A stretch of 64,000 nucleotides of DNA from Trileptium ribeirensis (lineage: Eukaryota > Nematoda > Enoplea > Enoplida > Thoracostomopsidae), in NCBI GenBank assembly GCA_030248225.1, contig JASANE010017546.1, positions 62,001-126,000 on the forward strand. The letters are read 5' to 3'. A program made the position numbers and the translations under genes. Below the pieces are notes generated by a model that was not told the origin of the DNA, searched no databases, and saw only the letters and a program-made list of their open reading frames with translations. Shown here in pieces: positions 1 to 12,417 of the stretch (positions within the stretch are counted from its first letter, which is position 1; every line of letters begins with the position of its first letter).

Positions 1-1909
1 GGCACTTTTGATATATATCTGCTTGCATCCGCCGTTGTTGTTGAGCAGAGCTTGAGGATCCCATTTTAAGGCTAAAAGCAACCTAAATGAGTCATTGCCG
101 CAGCACGTTGCTTAACCACGGAGGCATCAACATTGTTCAAAGTTTAACTGCATGCGTGAACTTAGATGGAATACTACTCGCAGGAGAAAACATCATTACA
201 ATGACATTTTTCATCAGGAACTTACTGGAAAAACTCGTTAGTCCAAAATATCCCATTACTAAGGACAGACTTCCCTAACTAGAAAGTGGCTGCAACGACA
301 TGGTTTACATTTTGAAATTCATATGCCTTTAGGTATAGCAATACTCGCCAGAAATCCAGTGCTGTTTGTTCGAAGTCCGCTCGATAGATCCAAAATTTTG
401 TTCGAGACGTGTTCTAAATTTTGGAGCGGTTCTTTTAAATTTGTTCTAGAACAGTTCCAAGTTTGTTCGAGAATAAATTTTCTTCGATTTTTGCTCGATC
501 GAAGGGCGACACTCATTTCTGGCAAGTACTCACTTTAGTACTTTTTTGAATAGTAGAGAAAAATTTGGCATTTTAGTCGCGCAAGTAAGCACCTGGTGGG
601 CTTGAACTAGCGAACGGTCAAATTTGCCTGGAACCATGTGAAATCACATTTAGAGGTCGACACACATAGGTTCTACCTTCTATTTTGAGAACCCAATGTG
701 TTACAGTCATGTGCGTTTTGACCTTTCGAAATGAAACGACCTGAAACTATAACTATCTGTCTGTGGTGCGAAAATTATGTACGTATAAGTTCACACATTA
801 ACCGTTGTGTTTGGCAAAACTATGCCAACTAGCAAATTTACAGAGCTTCAACTTTCGTTAGGTGCAACAGCAGAGACTGTATGTACAAATAATAGTGATT
901 TCACCTCACTTGCTGGTTGCCGTATTTAGTTAAGATGGATTAAAAATTTTAAAATTACTACTATTAAATTGGAGTAAAATGTCCGTGAGATAATCCGAAC
1001 ACATATGCTCGCACAGAAGGCGTACCTTCGGGGTCTAGCCCCCTTCGGTTAGAAATTTTTGTAACTTTGTCATGTCGAAAAAGAAAGGATGAATTACATC
1101 AGAAACGTAATATGAAGCTAAGAAAATTATATCGAAAATTCGCCCTACTTACACACACAAAAATAATTATATACTGATGAATTTTGATAAAATTGTGTCG
1201 ACATAGTAATTATAGATCACTTTCATTACTAGTTAATTGTGAATGTATGATACACAAAAGTTTGTTGAACTCCTTTTCGCTGACGTCAGTGTGGCTACAC
1301 ATCCCCCATTTCAAAATCCTGGCTATGCCCGAATCGAACATGGAGTGCACACATCGATGTGTACGCCAATAGTCTACCATCATCGAAAAAACGGCGTAAA
1401 TAAACTTTAAACTCAGTATCAATTATTATGAAAAACGAAGATAGCTAGATCTCAAATAATTAAGTTTTACAGTATAAAACATGGTTGTACTAGTTACCCG
1501 TGCAGCGATGCTAAAAGGAAATTTTTTTCTTGTAATTGTTTAACCTTGGGCTTTTGTAGCTCGAAAACACCTGTCAGATAAAAATGTAAAACTGCAGTTG
1601 CAGCTTTCACTTTTACGGTCTGATGCCACTGTCAAAAGTTCTAAACTAAAATATTGGTGGATCCAAAATGGCAAAATACAAAGTTTCCGATTAGTGTCAA
1701 TTTTGTGAAAATCATATACTAAAGCAGCGCAAATATAAACCTATGTGAACAACTAAGCTATAATACTAGTCAAATAAAAATTGCGAAAATTCATCAATTT
1801 GACGAAGAGTGTTGCTGGATACAAACAGACGAAAATAATTTTTTGAACAATGGCACGCTATTTGAAGAAAATCCGCTGGCTACGCTTATTAAACTACAAA
1901 TATACTCAC
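1..1909. other. Intron or downstream flank of the MBOAT gene, no firm gene
   Basis: The stretch is AT-rich with no recognisable exon. On the minus strand, an acceptor-like AG near 70 opens a frame running to the window edge (LKWDPQALLNNNGG), which could be a partial exon but matches nothing I know. Bases 1240-1345 contain, on the minus strand, a sequence resembling 9545-9640 (GGCGTAGCCAGGATTT and a later CATACATTCACA), so they are part of a dispersed repeat. Confidence 0.4.
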
Positions 1910-2162
1910 CACAAAAGCGGCATATTAAATAGGCTGCGATAATATCGAACGCCAAGTGCCACACATCGGTTCCATAATTCAAAATGACCAAACCCATTCC
2001 GACGAATGTAAAATAGAGATGTTGCGAAATGGGCGAGCGGCCATGGAATTGTGTGCGGAATATTATCGATAGGGGATAAGCCGAGAACAGCGTCAAAACG
2101 AGACGAATCGCTGACGAATCGGAGCCCGTCGCGCCGGCTAAGTAGGTCACCGGATTGAACAT
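1910..2162 (-). CDS. First coding exon of an MBOAT-family lysophospholipid acyltransferase (LPCAT3/MBOAT5-like), partial
   Basis: The exon encodes 84 residues from an ATG at 2162 and ends at a canonical donor (GTGAGT at 1909-1904), leaving one base of the next codon. The peptide has hydrophobic stretches and the run YPLSIIFR, then HLYFTFVGMGLVILNYG. This matches the start of MBOAT5/LPCAT3-type enzymes, where a YPFALFYR-like segment precedes HLFHTFTGLSIAYFNFG. Those enzymes are multi-pass membrane proteins of the endoplasmic reticulum that transfer fatty acyl groups from acyl-CoA to lysophospholipids. The catalytic Asn and His lie far downstream in the protein and are not seen here. I found no convincing second exon between 1 and 1900, so the remainder is probably outside the window. 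The family is fairly secure. The choice among MBOAT5, MBOAT7 and MBOAT1/2 is an inference from the first 80 residues. Confidence 0.72.
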
Positions 2163-2353
2163 TGTGCTTGTGTTGTAATTTTTCCACGTTCGGCGGCCTT
2201 AATACAGCATTTTTCTTGTCTGGCTAAAATTAGCGTTTTAAATCATAAAATTTTAACTCATTTTGCGCATAGTCGTTGCAAAATACTGTTTTTTGGCAAT
2301 GGTCGGGACAGCCTCAGTTACCGTTACTATAAACCAATCAGTACCGGGAGGTT

Positions 2354-2462
2354 ACAAATGGTCAGCGGTGAAAAAATGTTCACAGAAAATTGTCGCAGTG
2401 TTAACCTTGATGGAATGACAAACGCACGATAATCAAATAACGCCGAGGATCAAGGCATATAC
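2354..2462. repeat. First unit of a 107-bp minisatellite, separated from its array by a transposon
   Basis: The unit starts ACAAATGGTCAGCGGTG and ends CAAGGCATATAC. Three further units follow from 4044 with a period of 106-107 bp. Removing the element at 2463-4041 restores a continuous four-unit array. Confidence 0.8.
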
Positions 2463-4041
2463 GGGTCATTTCACGAAACCATGTACTTTTGAAACACCAC
2501 TTTTTGAAGCCAAAATGAAACGTTTTCGAATGTACAGTGTCTAGACCCCTTCCGATGTAAAAAACCCTGAATTTTTCGAATATGGATGTCTCTATGCAAA
2601 ACGAGCTACCTGAAACCTGCTACAGGGGTTGGAAAGAGCCCCCCCTGGAGGTCAAATTTTAATCCGAAATAAGTCATTATTCTGTAGGTTGACGGAGTGA
2701 CACGCGAACCATGGTCTGTTTTTATGCAACTCGGGCCAAAATGGTCCTCGTCAAGCCATTTGGAGCACTTGCGACCTAAAATTGGTGCTGCTAGGGCATT
2801 CTTGGGGTTAAAAATCGACCAATTTAGAACAAGCCTGTCGCAGAAATTTTCTAGCGCAACGGAGACAGCACCTACAGATACCATTTTATGCTCATTAAAC
2901 AATGAGCGGGGGACGTCTGAGAAAAAATTTCAGGCAGATGCTTAGGCCTTGTAAAAATTGGCACCCCGATATGTTGAGTCGGGGGGGGGGGGCTACACGT
3001 CAGGTCGGGGGGGGGAGGGCTACACGTCAGGTCGGGGGGGCTACAGCATCCTACAACATGCAACGCGCCAAACTTTAGCTGCTTGTATACATTCTAGATG
3101 TAAGCTGGTGTAAAACAAATACAATTGATTTATGACTAGCTTAATTTAAGTGATGATACCAAGGTCAATGCGTGTAATAGATGTGCGGGCAGGCAGAAGG
3201 GTTCCCTAGCTGCCCAGTTAACAGCACGGCTCCATATCATAGTGCAATGATGATGAACTTATATACTAATATGATTCTTGCGACCTTCGATTACTTTTAT
3301 TATACATGCGGTCGGGGAGGGTACATTTTCATTGAAAATTTTTAATAGATGGGTCGATTCTAGTGGGGCTTTACTATGTTTATATCCGGCCTATTGTAAA
3401 ACTGTATGCTAAATTTGGCTTTTTTAAATTTAAGTTTGGTCAGGTCGGTGGGGGCGCTACATTTTGCATACCCCATTTTTGGCATTTTATGACCTTCGAC
3501 CTCATAATGAAATAACACATGGACAGACGCGGATATTCTATTTTTCAATAACACCTGTGCTGATTACGATTACCGTTATAGAGCATTTTTGACGCTAGTG
3601 CACTTTGACGTTATTTACCAGCGTCTGAAAGCTGCCAGATTTGACCTTGGTGGGGGGCTACATGTCACGAAAAATTTTTTCGGAAACTTGACGTCAGCTT
3701 CAATGTCGATGCTTACTCCCAAGTTTTTCCGGAAAAATTAGCAAATACCAATGGATCACAGTGAAATGAAAAACACACATATGTATCACGTGCTAGCGAT
3801 ACGGCGAACGTTTATATTGGGACATGTTTTTGGCTTCATTTGGCCAACCCGGGTTGAGGGCCTCTGGCTCCTGCTATGTTTGGGGTACAGAGTTCCACCA
3901 TACCTCGTTATGATCGTCGGATATGCTATTACTACATCTCACAGCGACATTAAATTTCCTTACAAAAGACTGGTGGTATGGGCCAAAAAGTGCCGACGTA
4001 GCCCCCCCCAACTAAAATGCCATGGTTTCGTGAAATGACCC
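2463..4041. mobile_element. Non-autonomous DNA transposon with perfect 21-bp terminal inverted repeats
   Basis: The left end begins GGGTCATTTCACGAAACCAT and the right end is its exact inverse (4021-4041). ATAC flanks both sides (2459-2462 and 4042-4045). The uninterrupted neighbouring minisatellite units carry ATAC only once at the same place, which confirms a 4-bp target-site duplication. The 1579-bp interior has no transposase frame I recognise. It holds repeated GGGGGGCTACA-type motifs (2982-3050, near 3310, 3450, 3645 and inverted near 4000). Superfamily not assigned; 4-bp duplications occur in several eukaryotic cut-and-paste groups. Confidence 0.88.
2982..3050 (+). repeat. G-rich minisatellite inside the transposon
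   Basis: Three units of about 25 bp, each a run of 7-14 G followed by CTACACGTCAGGTC or a variant. The poly-G runs could form quadruplex structures. Single GGGGG-CTACA motifs elsewhere in the same element suggest local expansion of an element motif. Confidence 0.7.
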
Positions 4042-4328
4042 ATACAAATGGTTAGCAGTGAAATAATGTTCACAGAAAATTGTCGCAGTGTTAACCTTGA
4101 TGGAATGACAAGCGCACGATAATCAAATAACGCCGAGGATCAAGGAATATACAAATGGTTAGCAGTGAAAAATGTTCATAGAAAATTGTCGCAGTGTTAA
4201 CCTTGATGGAATGACAAACGCACGATAATCAAATAACGCCGAGGATCAAGGAATATATAAATGGTTAGCAGTGAAAAACGTTCATAGAAAATTGTCGCAG
4301 TGTTAACCTTGATGGAATGACAAACGCA
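4042..4328. repeat. Minisatellite, three further units of the 106-107-bp repeat
   Basis: Units start near 4044, 4151 and 4257 with ACAAATGGTTAGCAGTGAAA or a close variant, and share TGTCGCAGTGTTAACCTTGA and AATAACGCCGAGGATCAAGG. The last unit is truncated after about 70 bp. Identity between units is very high, so the array is recent or homogenised. Confidence 0.88.
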
Positions 4329-4978
4329 CTTCAACTATTTGGATCACTGTTTGTGTTAATACAAAACTTGAACTTTGCGAATTTCGCGCGTTACTTCGAC
4401 ATTTTACTGTATACTGTTGCAATTAATCTAATTCTTACAAACACGTTCACAAGTACAGGATCTCCAATTTTTTTGTTACTAGCAACTTAAAATACATTAT
4501 GCGTACAGTAGTGGTGTGCGGTTTTGGCAATATTATAAAATTTAGTGGTCGGGACCGGTACACCGGTCCAGACCGTTTAAATTGTTGCGGTCACACCGGT
4601 AAATTCACAAAAAATTTCCACGTTTGGCAGTCAGAGTAAGTTGTTGTGCTATTCCTCAACATGTTTTACGATTACACCTCCCTAACGCGGCGTTCACATT
4701 ATAAAGCCCCCAACGTTGGGAACCAACAGTAAGCGCCAGAAATGGCCGTCGCTTTTTCAGCGAGCCACGAGAGTGGCGCGCTCAAGATTTCGAAGCTATT
4801 TAAATTAATAAATTCCATTTTTAGAGTGTCGAGAAAGCGACAGCAATTTTTGGCGCATATTGTATGTACCCCAGACAGTCGACAACAGGGTGTCGTAGAT
4901 ACAACATATTTTTTATGAATTTTTCAAGGATTGTCTGTAGTTAGAGGTGTATTGTACACCCTCGGAAATTGATTTACG

Positions 4979-5580
4979 GTATGGGTGTGACCGCACTGTT
5001 TATACGGTAGGATAGCAATTCCAAATAACGGGGACATTACGTGAAGGCCGCATAAATACGAAGCAAAGTTAAAACATCTCAAAAATATAAGCCTGAGTGA
5101 ATTTTATATACTGTTTAAAAACTTCATGAGAAATCTTACTAATTTCTTGGCAACATGAAAATTTGGCCTTGGCGTTTAATTCAAAGAAAAATTCTACGGT
5201 ACGAAATTTCAAGCCGAAGTTGCTCTGTGTTTTACTAGCTTTGACCAAAAACGATACGACGCGTTTAGGTATGGGTGTGACCACAGTGTTTATACGGTAG
5301 GATGGCAGTTCCAAATAACGGGGACATCACAACGTGAACGCAGCATAAATACGAAGCAAAGTTAAAACCGCTCAAAAATATAAGCCTGAGTGAATTTTAT
5401 AAACTGTTTAAAAACTTCATGAGAAATCTTACGAATTGCTAGGCAACATGAAAATTTGGCCTTGGCGGTTAATTCAGAGAAAAATTTTACCTATAAAAGT
5501 TTACGATACGAATTTTCAAACGGAAATTGATCTCAGTGTTGTACTAGATTTGACCAAAAACGATACGACGCGTGTAGGAA
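4979..5580. repeat. Tandem duplication of a ~295-bp unit
   Basis: Copy one (about 4979-5269) and copy two (5270-5580) both begin TATGGGTGTGACC, continue with TTTATACGGTAGGAT and CCAAATAACGGGGACAT, and later share AATATAAGCCTGAGTGAATT and AAAAACGATACGACGCG. They differ by scattered substitutions and small indels. No coding frame runs through both copies. Confidence 0.82.
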
Positions 5581-8559
5581 TGTTTGTGTCCAGAACATCA
5601 GCTTTATAGGCATGTAAATAAATCAGCACTAGTGTGAACACTGCCAAATAGATACTGCGTTTTCTCTGCACGATTCAACCACAAAACAGCAGTTAAGCCA
5701 GTGTGCGATGTTTTGCCGTAGTCGCATTCGCAAAAAATACCAAAAGGCGACACGGAATCAAGGAAAACAGTCAATGATGATATGGATCGTACCATGATAA
5801 ATAAAACAAATCTCCGAGTCACACTTCGCTTTATATAAAATGTAAATAACGCTTAGCTACAAGTTTCCTTCTTAGAACACAAGATCTGTGTTGAAAGGAA
5901 TTTCTACTCAACGGAGTCACGAATTCACGACAAATGAAAGCACGCACGCTACATCTCTTTTTAATCGTACCGAAAAGGATGTCTTTAAAACATCAAAAAT
6001 GAAATCTATATTGTAATACTATTCGGATAAAGGTTTGCTTGAAACTCAAACATAGAATTATGCGACTGATAATTGATAACGTATAAGCAGATAAACACAT
6101 GGGAACTTCTGAGTGTTATACACCAAGTGTTCTATTTAGCAAAGAGGTTGGCTAGATGTTTCAATTACTAGCGCTCGCTATAGTATACTCTAGCCTAGCA
6201 AAATAGAAACAACATTACGAAAACTTTATTCCATAAAATAAGTTATAGAGAACGTTTATAACCGTGGCACATTCAGAAAACGCCTAATATACTGTGACAA
6301 AATCCTGTATTTACTAAAATAATTATGATCAAATCTTCTGAATGTCGCCCAACATTTGACGGAACGATATCCAGTACACTATCCAGATCTAGCGCTGTTA
6401 ATTTTGCTACTGAATATATGTCATAAAATTGTATATATTGGGAATTATTTCAATAGCTGTATATATATATAGAAATGCAATCTTATGGAACCCGCACGTG
6501 CACTGTCACTATTTGCATTCATAACCCGGTAGGAAGATCGTAATCATAAAATTCGTGCATGTTGGATTTTCAAGCTACACATACAGAAAACAAATCTTAT
6601 AGTTGGTAGAAAGCAGAGTCAAATCATTGATAAGTCGTTAATGCTCTAACGCACAACTGTGTCGATTCGCACCAGCGTGTACTGCAACGCGTTGTGCAAA
6701 CATTTGTCACGTTGCTCACTCGCAGTAATATTCGCTTACTTTCCGAGATTCCTAAAGGAACTGAACAGCAGCTTCCTAGCTCGGTGGTTTGCGTACGCTA
6801 TTCTCAAGCATGTGATTGGGGTCCGAGACACAGCGTCGGCTTGAGTTTTCAAACATTGTACAATATACAAACATATTCGATCATTAAAAGGTTAAAACTG
6901 ATCATTGTAACACTGATCTTTGGATAGGTATTTTAAGCAGTTTGTTATATGTTCGGCCAAATCATAACCGTATACATTGAGTTTAACGGCAGACAAAGAC
7001 ATAATTAGAATTTATATATTGCTTCAGCAAACGTAACACGGGTCATACTCTAGAGATGATTATATCCCTTGGCTTACGCTGCATTAGTCTAAAGATACAT
7101 TTCTTCAGCCATAGGTGTCGATGGAGTGGAAAACCCACTAAGTTAAGTGTGCACTACTCCCGCTAGCGTAAGACGCGAAAAAATGTTAGCAAAAATTCAT
7201 TGCAAACTGGCAAAAAATTTAGCCCCTAAGACTTTCAAATATTTCCGCCTAAGCTGACGGACCTTCGACACCATTAGATTTAGTGTATTGTGTAATATCT
7301 CTTGCATTAAAGAGCGCGCCTTCTACTTTTTGTATTTCGTTGGGGCATAAATTTTCCCCCCGCATTTCATGAGGGAACATTTTATACCACCCATGAAATG
7401 CAGAGGAAAAACAGATCTCTCATGAAAGCGAGATCGACAAAATGTCCCCCAGCAAGTGCAGGAAACAGAAATGCAACGTCTTTCATAAAATCAAAGAAAC
7501 CAAAACACTTTGCGACATACCTTCAGGTTAGATGTGCATAAATTTAAGAGCACAACATTCTTCAGCAAACTATCTTACCCACTTGAACATACTAACTAAT
7601 TGCCTTCAATAAATTTATTCTAGCAATTTGGAAATAAATCTGAGTACTGTTCATTACAAAAACGCATACATTTCATAACGCTATACATTCTAACAACCAT
7701 TTGGAACGCTCTAACAGACCTTATTATATTTTATTGATTAATATAGGACTTTATGTAAGCAAACGGCGAATTTAGGCTAGAACCGGGCAAAAGCCAAAAT
7801 CTCTATATTATTTCGAAAACATAATGCCACAGGTATAGAGTCATGACAAAATAATTTTACGTTTGAAAAAGAAAGAAAGACAACCGTTGCCGACCGATAC
7901 TGACCAATGACATCAGCCACATGCCAGAGAGCCAAAACATTGTGAATCTAGGCATAGAAGACCCCGTCCCTGGCGATTACATAGCTGGCCAAAAAAATTA
8001 GGGCCCCTAAAAATGAAAGGAAAAACTACACATTCTGTAAATTCGGTTGCAATGAGGTAAATTTAGGAAAAGCATAAACGTACAGAATAATAATATAACA
8101 CACATGTGTTATCTAGACAAAGCTACCGGTAAATATTTCAAAAAGTACATGTTTCGTATGTATTTCAGTTTTATACAGTATTTCTAATGTAGGACGCCTA
8201 CTAACCAGGGGTGAGACAGCCTTTTTTAGGGCAGCCCATATCCACACCACAACACAAACCCGCGGTACTCCCAACGTCGGTTTGAATGCAAATAATAACT
8301 GTTTCAGAAAATACATTTTCATAATTTCATGCATAATGGAAATTATTATTTACCACAGTAGTTGAAACTTATGTTAATCCAATCGAATATGTAGCCAAAA
8401 AAATCAAAACAAATATTTATGTTACATATTCATTCACCTCTGAAAACAGCAAACTGTAAGAGTATAAGAGCCATAATTGAGATATTATATATCGCGACAA
8501 TATAAACGTTAAAATAATAAAGTATTTCACTTTTGCCTCAAAAGCATTGCAGCATACAA
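5581..8559. other. Intergenic DNA between the MBOAT and RABL3 genes
   Basis: AT-rich with frequent stops in all frames. Besides the SINE at 6710-6838 there is only a short AT microsatellite near 6460. The frame at 8113-8334 on the minus strand has no recognisable motif. I see no gene. Confidence 0.5.
6710..6838 (+). mobile_element. tRNA-derived SINE, decayed copy
   Basis: Contains a head, ATTCGCTTAC...CCTAAAGGAACTGAACAGCAGC, followed by an A-box-like TAGCTCGGTGG (6777-6787) and a weak B box (GTGATTGGGGTCCGAGA). The order and wording match the better copy at 40150-40270 read on the minus strand. Boundaries are approximate. Confidence 0.55.
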
Positions 8560-9053
8560 TCAAACAGCGGCTCTTAATCGCCTACTGCGGTCATATAAAC
8601 TGACCATCGGTATCATAGATCGATAGTATTGCTTCTCAATAACCCGATCGTAGAATCGGCTTAGCTTTAAGGCATTAGACGAACCAGGCGCTAAGGCACG
8701 GGGATCATTTGTATCAAGTAATATTTTATCCGCAGCACCAAACTCAACATGTCCTGCAGTATTAACGGCTATAAAATTATTAGAGCTACACCAAGTGCTT
8801 GAAGTGGTGGTATGTGATCTTTGGTATGCTGCACCAGCATCTGATTCCGTAGTTAGTCCACTGCCGCTAAAACTACTTTTAGTTCCAACAATTAATACAG
8901 GAACGTCTTTATCAGGAGGTCCAATAGCAGACGTAGACAATGAACCAAGGTTAACGTCAACAGGAGCGTTCGTCGAAGTCGAATCACAGTTACTGGAAGA
9001 CGGCATGCTAATCGCTACAGCAGATGAAGTCGGGAGTTTTGTAAAACTATTCA
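8560..9053 (-). CDS. RABL3: RABL3-like GTPase, exon 3 (C-terminal part)
   Basis: Exon 3 follows an acceptor after a T-rich tract (TTTGTTTGTTTATTTTAG) and starts in the phase left by exon 2 (CCA G|TG). It opens with a Ser/Thr-rich stretch of roughly 45 residues, then PVLIVGTKSS (from about residue 212), then DTNDPRALAPGSSNALKLSR and FYDRVIEKQYY. Human RABL3 has [30 protein letters not shown] and FFDKVIEKRYF, so identity is clear. The G4-type motif reads TKSS where the family has TKLD, so the guanine-contacting Asp is missing. The complete protein is 324 residues against about 236 in human, mostly because of the insert. It ends ...RRLRAAV. Confidence 0.9.
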
Positions 9054-10431
9054 CTAAAATAAACAAACAAAAATAGCGCAAAAACACCCACAAGCAATAC
9101 AGCTGGACAAACAATGCAGAATTAAACGGTATCATGAAGAGTCTGAAGGAAATTTGCAGAAGAGTATGACACTCTGATGCGTTATCCGATGATGTGGTCG
9201 TTTTCAGACTTAGCTCTACCCTTTTCCTTTGTTGTTGGTGGTTCCTACAAAATTTTTCTTATAATGGACTCTTTGCTGGTACCATCAACTACACAAAACG
9301 TCAATTCCGTTTAACGCCCACTTAGTCAATTTCGCAAGCTGCCTGCAAGACCGGATAATGCGAGCAAGATTTGCCCTGTATATAACACTATATAGTACAT
9401 ACATACGGATAAGGGTAAATGGATACTGTTTCAGCAGATGCCAACGGTTGTAGAGATAGCATATTCGAAATTATGCTATATCGACACAATTAATATTGAC
9501 TCACCAGTTGCTGTTTTGGTGTATATATACAAATCTAAATATCCAACGTTACACGGGGGAGGCGTAGCCAGGATTTCGAGACGGAGGTTCACCGACGTAT
9601 GCGAAAATGGGAGTCCTACAAAATTTTCTTTCATACATTCACAGTCATCTTGTAACAAAAATAATCTACACATACTTCGTCGACATACAATATCAGCAAA
9701 ATTCATCCATGCCTATTGTTTGTGTATAATGAATTGTGCGAATTTTTGATGGAAGTTTCTTAGCCTCAGATTACATTTCTGACATAATTCTTCATTTCCT
9801 TCCACGACATGACAAAGATGAAAACAATTTCCGTCCGAAAAAGGAGGTCTACACACTCGCCTACGCTATTGTACGCGCCCACATAACGAGTGCGTTCATC
9901 GCTATACAATTAGTGACCTGACTTCTCCAAACATGAGGGAAATCCGAGAATGATATTTTTGGATTGTATTTTGTTCAAAACGGCAGCTCCCTGTCAAAAT
10001 TTTGGATTCTCCTGGATCAATGACCAGACAATTTTTACTTCCTCCTATCAAAAATGCAGCTCTAAGTTTATACAAAGAATTCACAGTGTTTTTCTAAGGT
10101 TCCATTCCATATCTAAAAACAAATAACAAATTACGCGAACGTTGGTTAAGCTTTTAAAATTTTGTCTTAAGTTAAATTTTTTGTTGATACAAAACCCAGA
10201 GTAAATAACATTTCATTAATTTGGATAGTCAGTAATTTGGGTCAACTTTACTAGCCTAATGTTGAATAACAACCGTACCTTTTCCAGACCAAATTTGGAG
10301 AGCTAATCATTACAAAACAACCAGACCTTGAAGATCACGAAGTAATCATGAATTTAAAAGATCTGTGCAACTGGACACGCAAATATGAAGTTGCTTTAAC
10401 AATTTCCGTAATATATACAATGTATGCCAAC
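9054..10431 (-). other. RABL3 intron 2
   Basis: The donor is CAG|GTTGGC at 10431 and the acceptor TTTTAG at 9055-9054. Only this pair keeps the frame. The alternative GTATAT donor a few bases downstream leaves the wrong phase. The intron contains a dispersed repeat at 9545-9640 (GGCGTAGCCAGGATTTCG) shared with 1240-1345 in the opposite orientation. Confidence 0.7.
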
Positions 10432-10749
10432 CTGGCGTGAGCTTCTTAATTCGTCCACCATATGCTTCTCCATAAGATCCGCCGTGACTCGGGCTGCCAC
10501 TGGCCTGTTCGCTATTAGCTATATTATAAAGCCCTGGACCGAGTATTTCGGAATACCAATCTCGTAAATTTTCATAAGATCGACGATTTGTGGCATCGTA
10601 TACAAGGATTATACCGTGAACGGGGTTATAGAAGATATGACGGCTATTAGCATGCGAGCGCGAGCCACCAATATCCCAAAACTCAACGAAATAAGGAGTT
10701 TCATTTGGAGTTCCTAAAACATTAAGGACAAGGATTTGGCCTTCATGTT
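10432..10749 (-). CDS. RABL3: RABL3-like GTPase, exon 2
   Basis: Encodes residues 55-160. It includes the G3-like FWDIGGS (about 78-84), the segment IFYNPVHGIILVYDATNRRS, which matches human [20 protein letters not shown], and ENLRDWYSEIL. The end of the exon is a Gly/Ser/His-rich loop (SGSPSHGGSYGEAYGG) with no equivalent in the human protein. The acceptor is CTAG at 10750; the exon supplies the two bases that complete the codon begun by exon 1 (G|AA). Confidence 0.92.
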
Positions 10750-12417
10750 CTAGCTAATAGAATGCTGTTACCAGAAAATCAAACATAACCAAAAATATTG
10801 TTAAAGTAAAATATCTATATATAGACAGATAATTTGCAAAAAGAAACTAATGTTACTGGCTAACAAAAAATGTACCATTTTATAAGTACATTCCCGGCCA
10901 GTGATGACGGCCGGGTTTCGAACGGAGACATCGATAGAGCATTGAACACTTTTCAAACAAACAAATCTTTATGATGTATTTCTGAATTCTCCAAGAACCC
11001 TCTTGGACCGGGGCACGAACTGCGGGAACTCCTTGCTGAAAATGAGGGAGCATAAAATAAAGACAATTGTTGGAGCTAAATAACTGTAAAAGTTAACTTT
11101 TTTCGAGCATTTTCTGCTGTTAAAAATTGAAGTGGGGGCATAAAAATTTTCGGGAGAGGGGGCCAAAATGGGTGTCAGGCAACACCGGAGGGTGAATCAA
11201 AAAGCGAAGGGGACCCTAGCTCCCCCGTTTGGAGAAGACAACATTTCAAAAAAGTTTTGAACAACACGGCATGTCATTACGTATTTTAACAGTCGTTTTT
11301 TTATTTTTAATCGATTTTCGAACGAACATCAAACAAGTCTCGACCGAACAGCGGTCATCTTCTGTACGTAGGCACTGTAAATATAAATTTTCTTTGAAAA
11401 AATAGTATTGTAAAGACTGGGTAATAGCGAACTGAACTGAACAGCGGCATTCAGATATCGCTACGGCAGGAAAAGATGTTCAGTTGTTAGAGGCTTAAGC
11501 CAAGCAATGATGATGAAAAGCTTTGTTGCCTGCAGATAAACTTTCACTAGTTTAATATAATATATCAGACATTAGCATACAACGAGACAAGTACTGTGCT
11601 TTAATTGATTCTACCATCTCTTTCGAAAAAGACGACAATCTTGTTTTATTTTTTAGAATTCGCTACGTCAAAAATACATTATATTGCGAGTTATTTACAA
11701 AAACAATGTGAGGAAAACGTCATTTTTCAATCTTCAGAATTTTACATACGAACGAATACTTACGTGTATTGCTGACGGCAAGCCAACATAATATTTCGAT
11801 TAAAATTTTCCCAAACTGTGGGTCAGGCTTTCAAAGTAGAAACACCATACATTGCACAATTGAATACACTCGTAACTTCAAATTTGTATCATATTTACTT
11901 GTATATGCACAAACATTAACACAAGCACATATGGAATAATTAAGCCTTCGGCCATATTTAAAACGTGTAATTAGTCTATATAACAAAAGATTGCAAGAAG
12001 GATACCAATAGCAGTTAAAATCGATAATTCTCAGCGTTAAGAAGTTTAAGTAAAGCTTCTAGATTACAGTTATCCTAGGAATACGTCTACGAGGGTATAC
12101 TGATGTGACTGCGATAATATTGCTCAAGATAACTGCGTGGCAAGGCGTTCGAGCGCCCCCCCAATAGGACAGTATAAGCAAGTATATAAGGTGTCCCCAG
12201 ATATAGGTGTCTGAGGCCCACATACGCATATTAAATATATAAATTTTCCATTTTGCTCCAGAAATAAGGCTGCTTGATGCCGGAGGTCCCTGGGGGTGGC
12301 TGCAGCGGCACTGCCCAAGATGACGTAAACTTTTAAGCTCTACTGGAAATATCAGTTCAGGCAGCAAAACGGTGCCCATTTTTAATGTCGAGTCGGTGAG
12401 ATTAAAAGAAAACTAAC
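10750..12417 (-). other. RABL3 intron 1
   Basis: The donor is CAG|GTTAGT at 12417. The sequence is AT-rich. Bases 10970-11240 are G-rich and repeat-like (GGGAGAGGGGGCC), and 12050-12400 contains only chance frames. No nested gene recognised. Confidence 0.6.

Noticed and set aside
2872..3063. Coding frame across the poly-G minisatellite
   Set aside because: Repeated Pro-rich peptide (SPPPPDLTC) results from translation of the tandem repeat.
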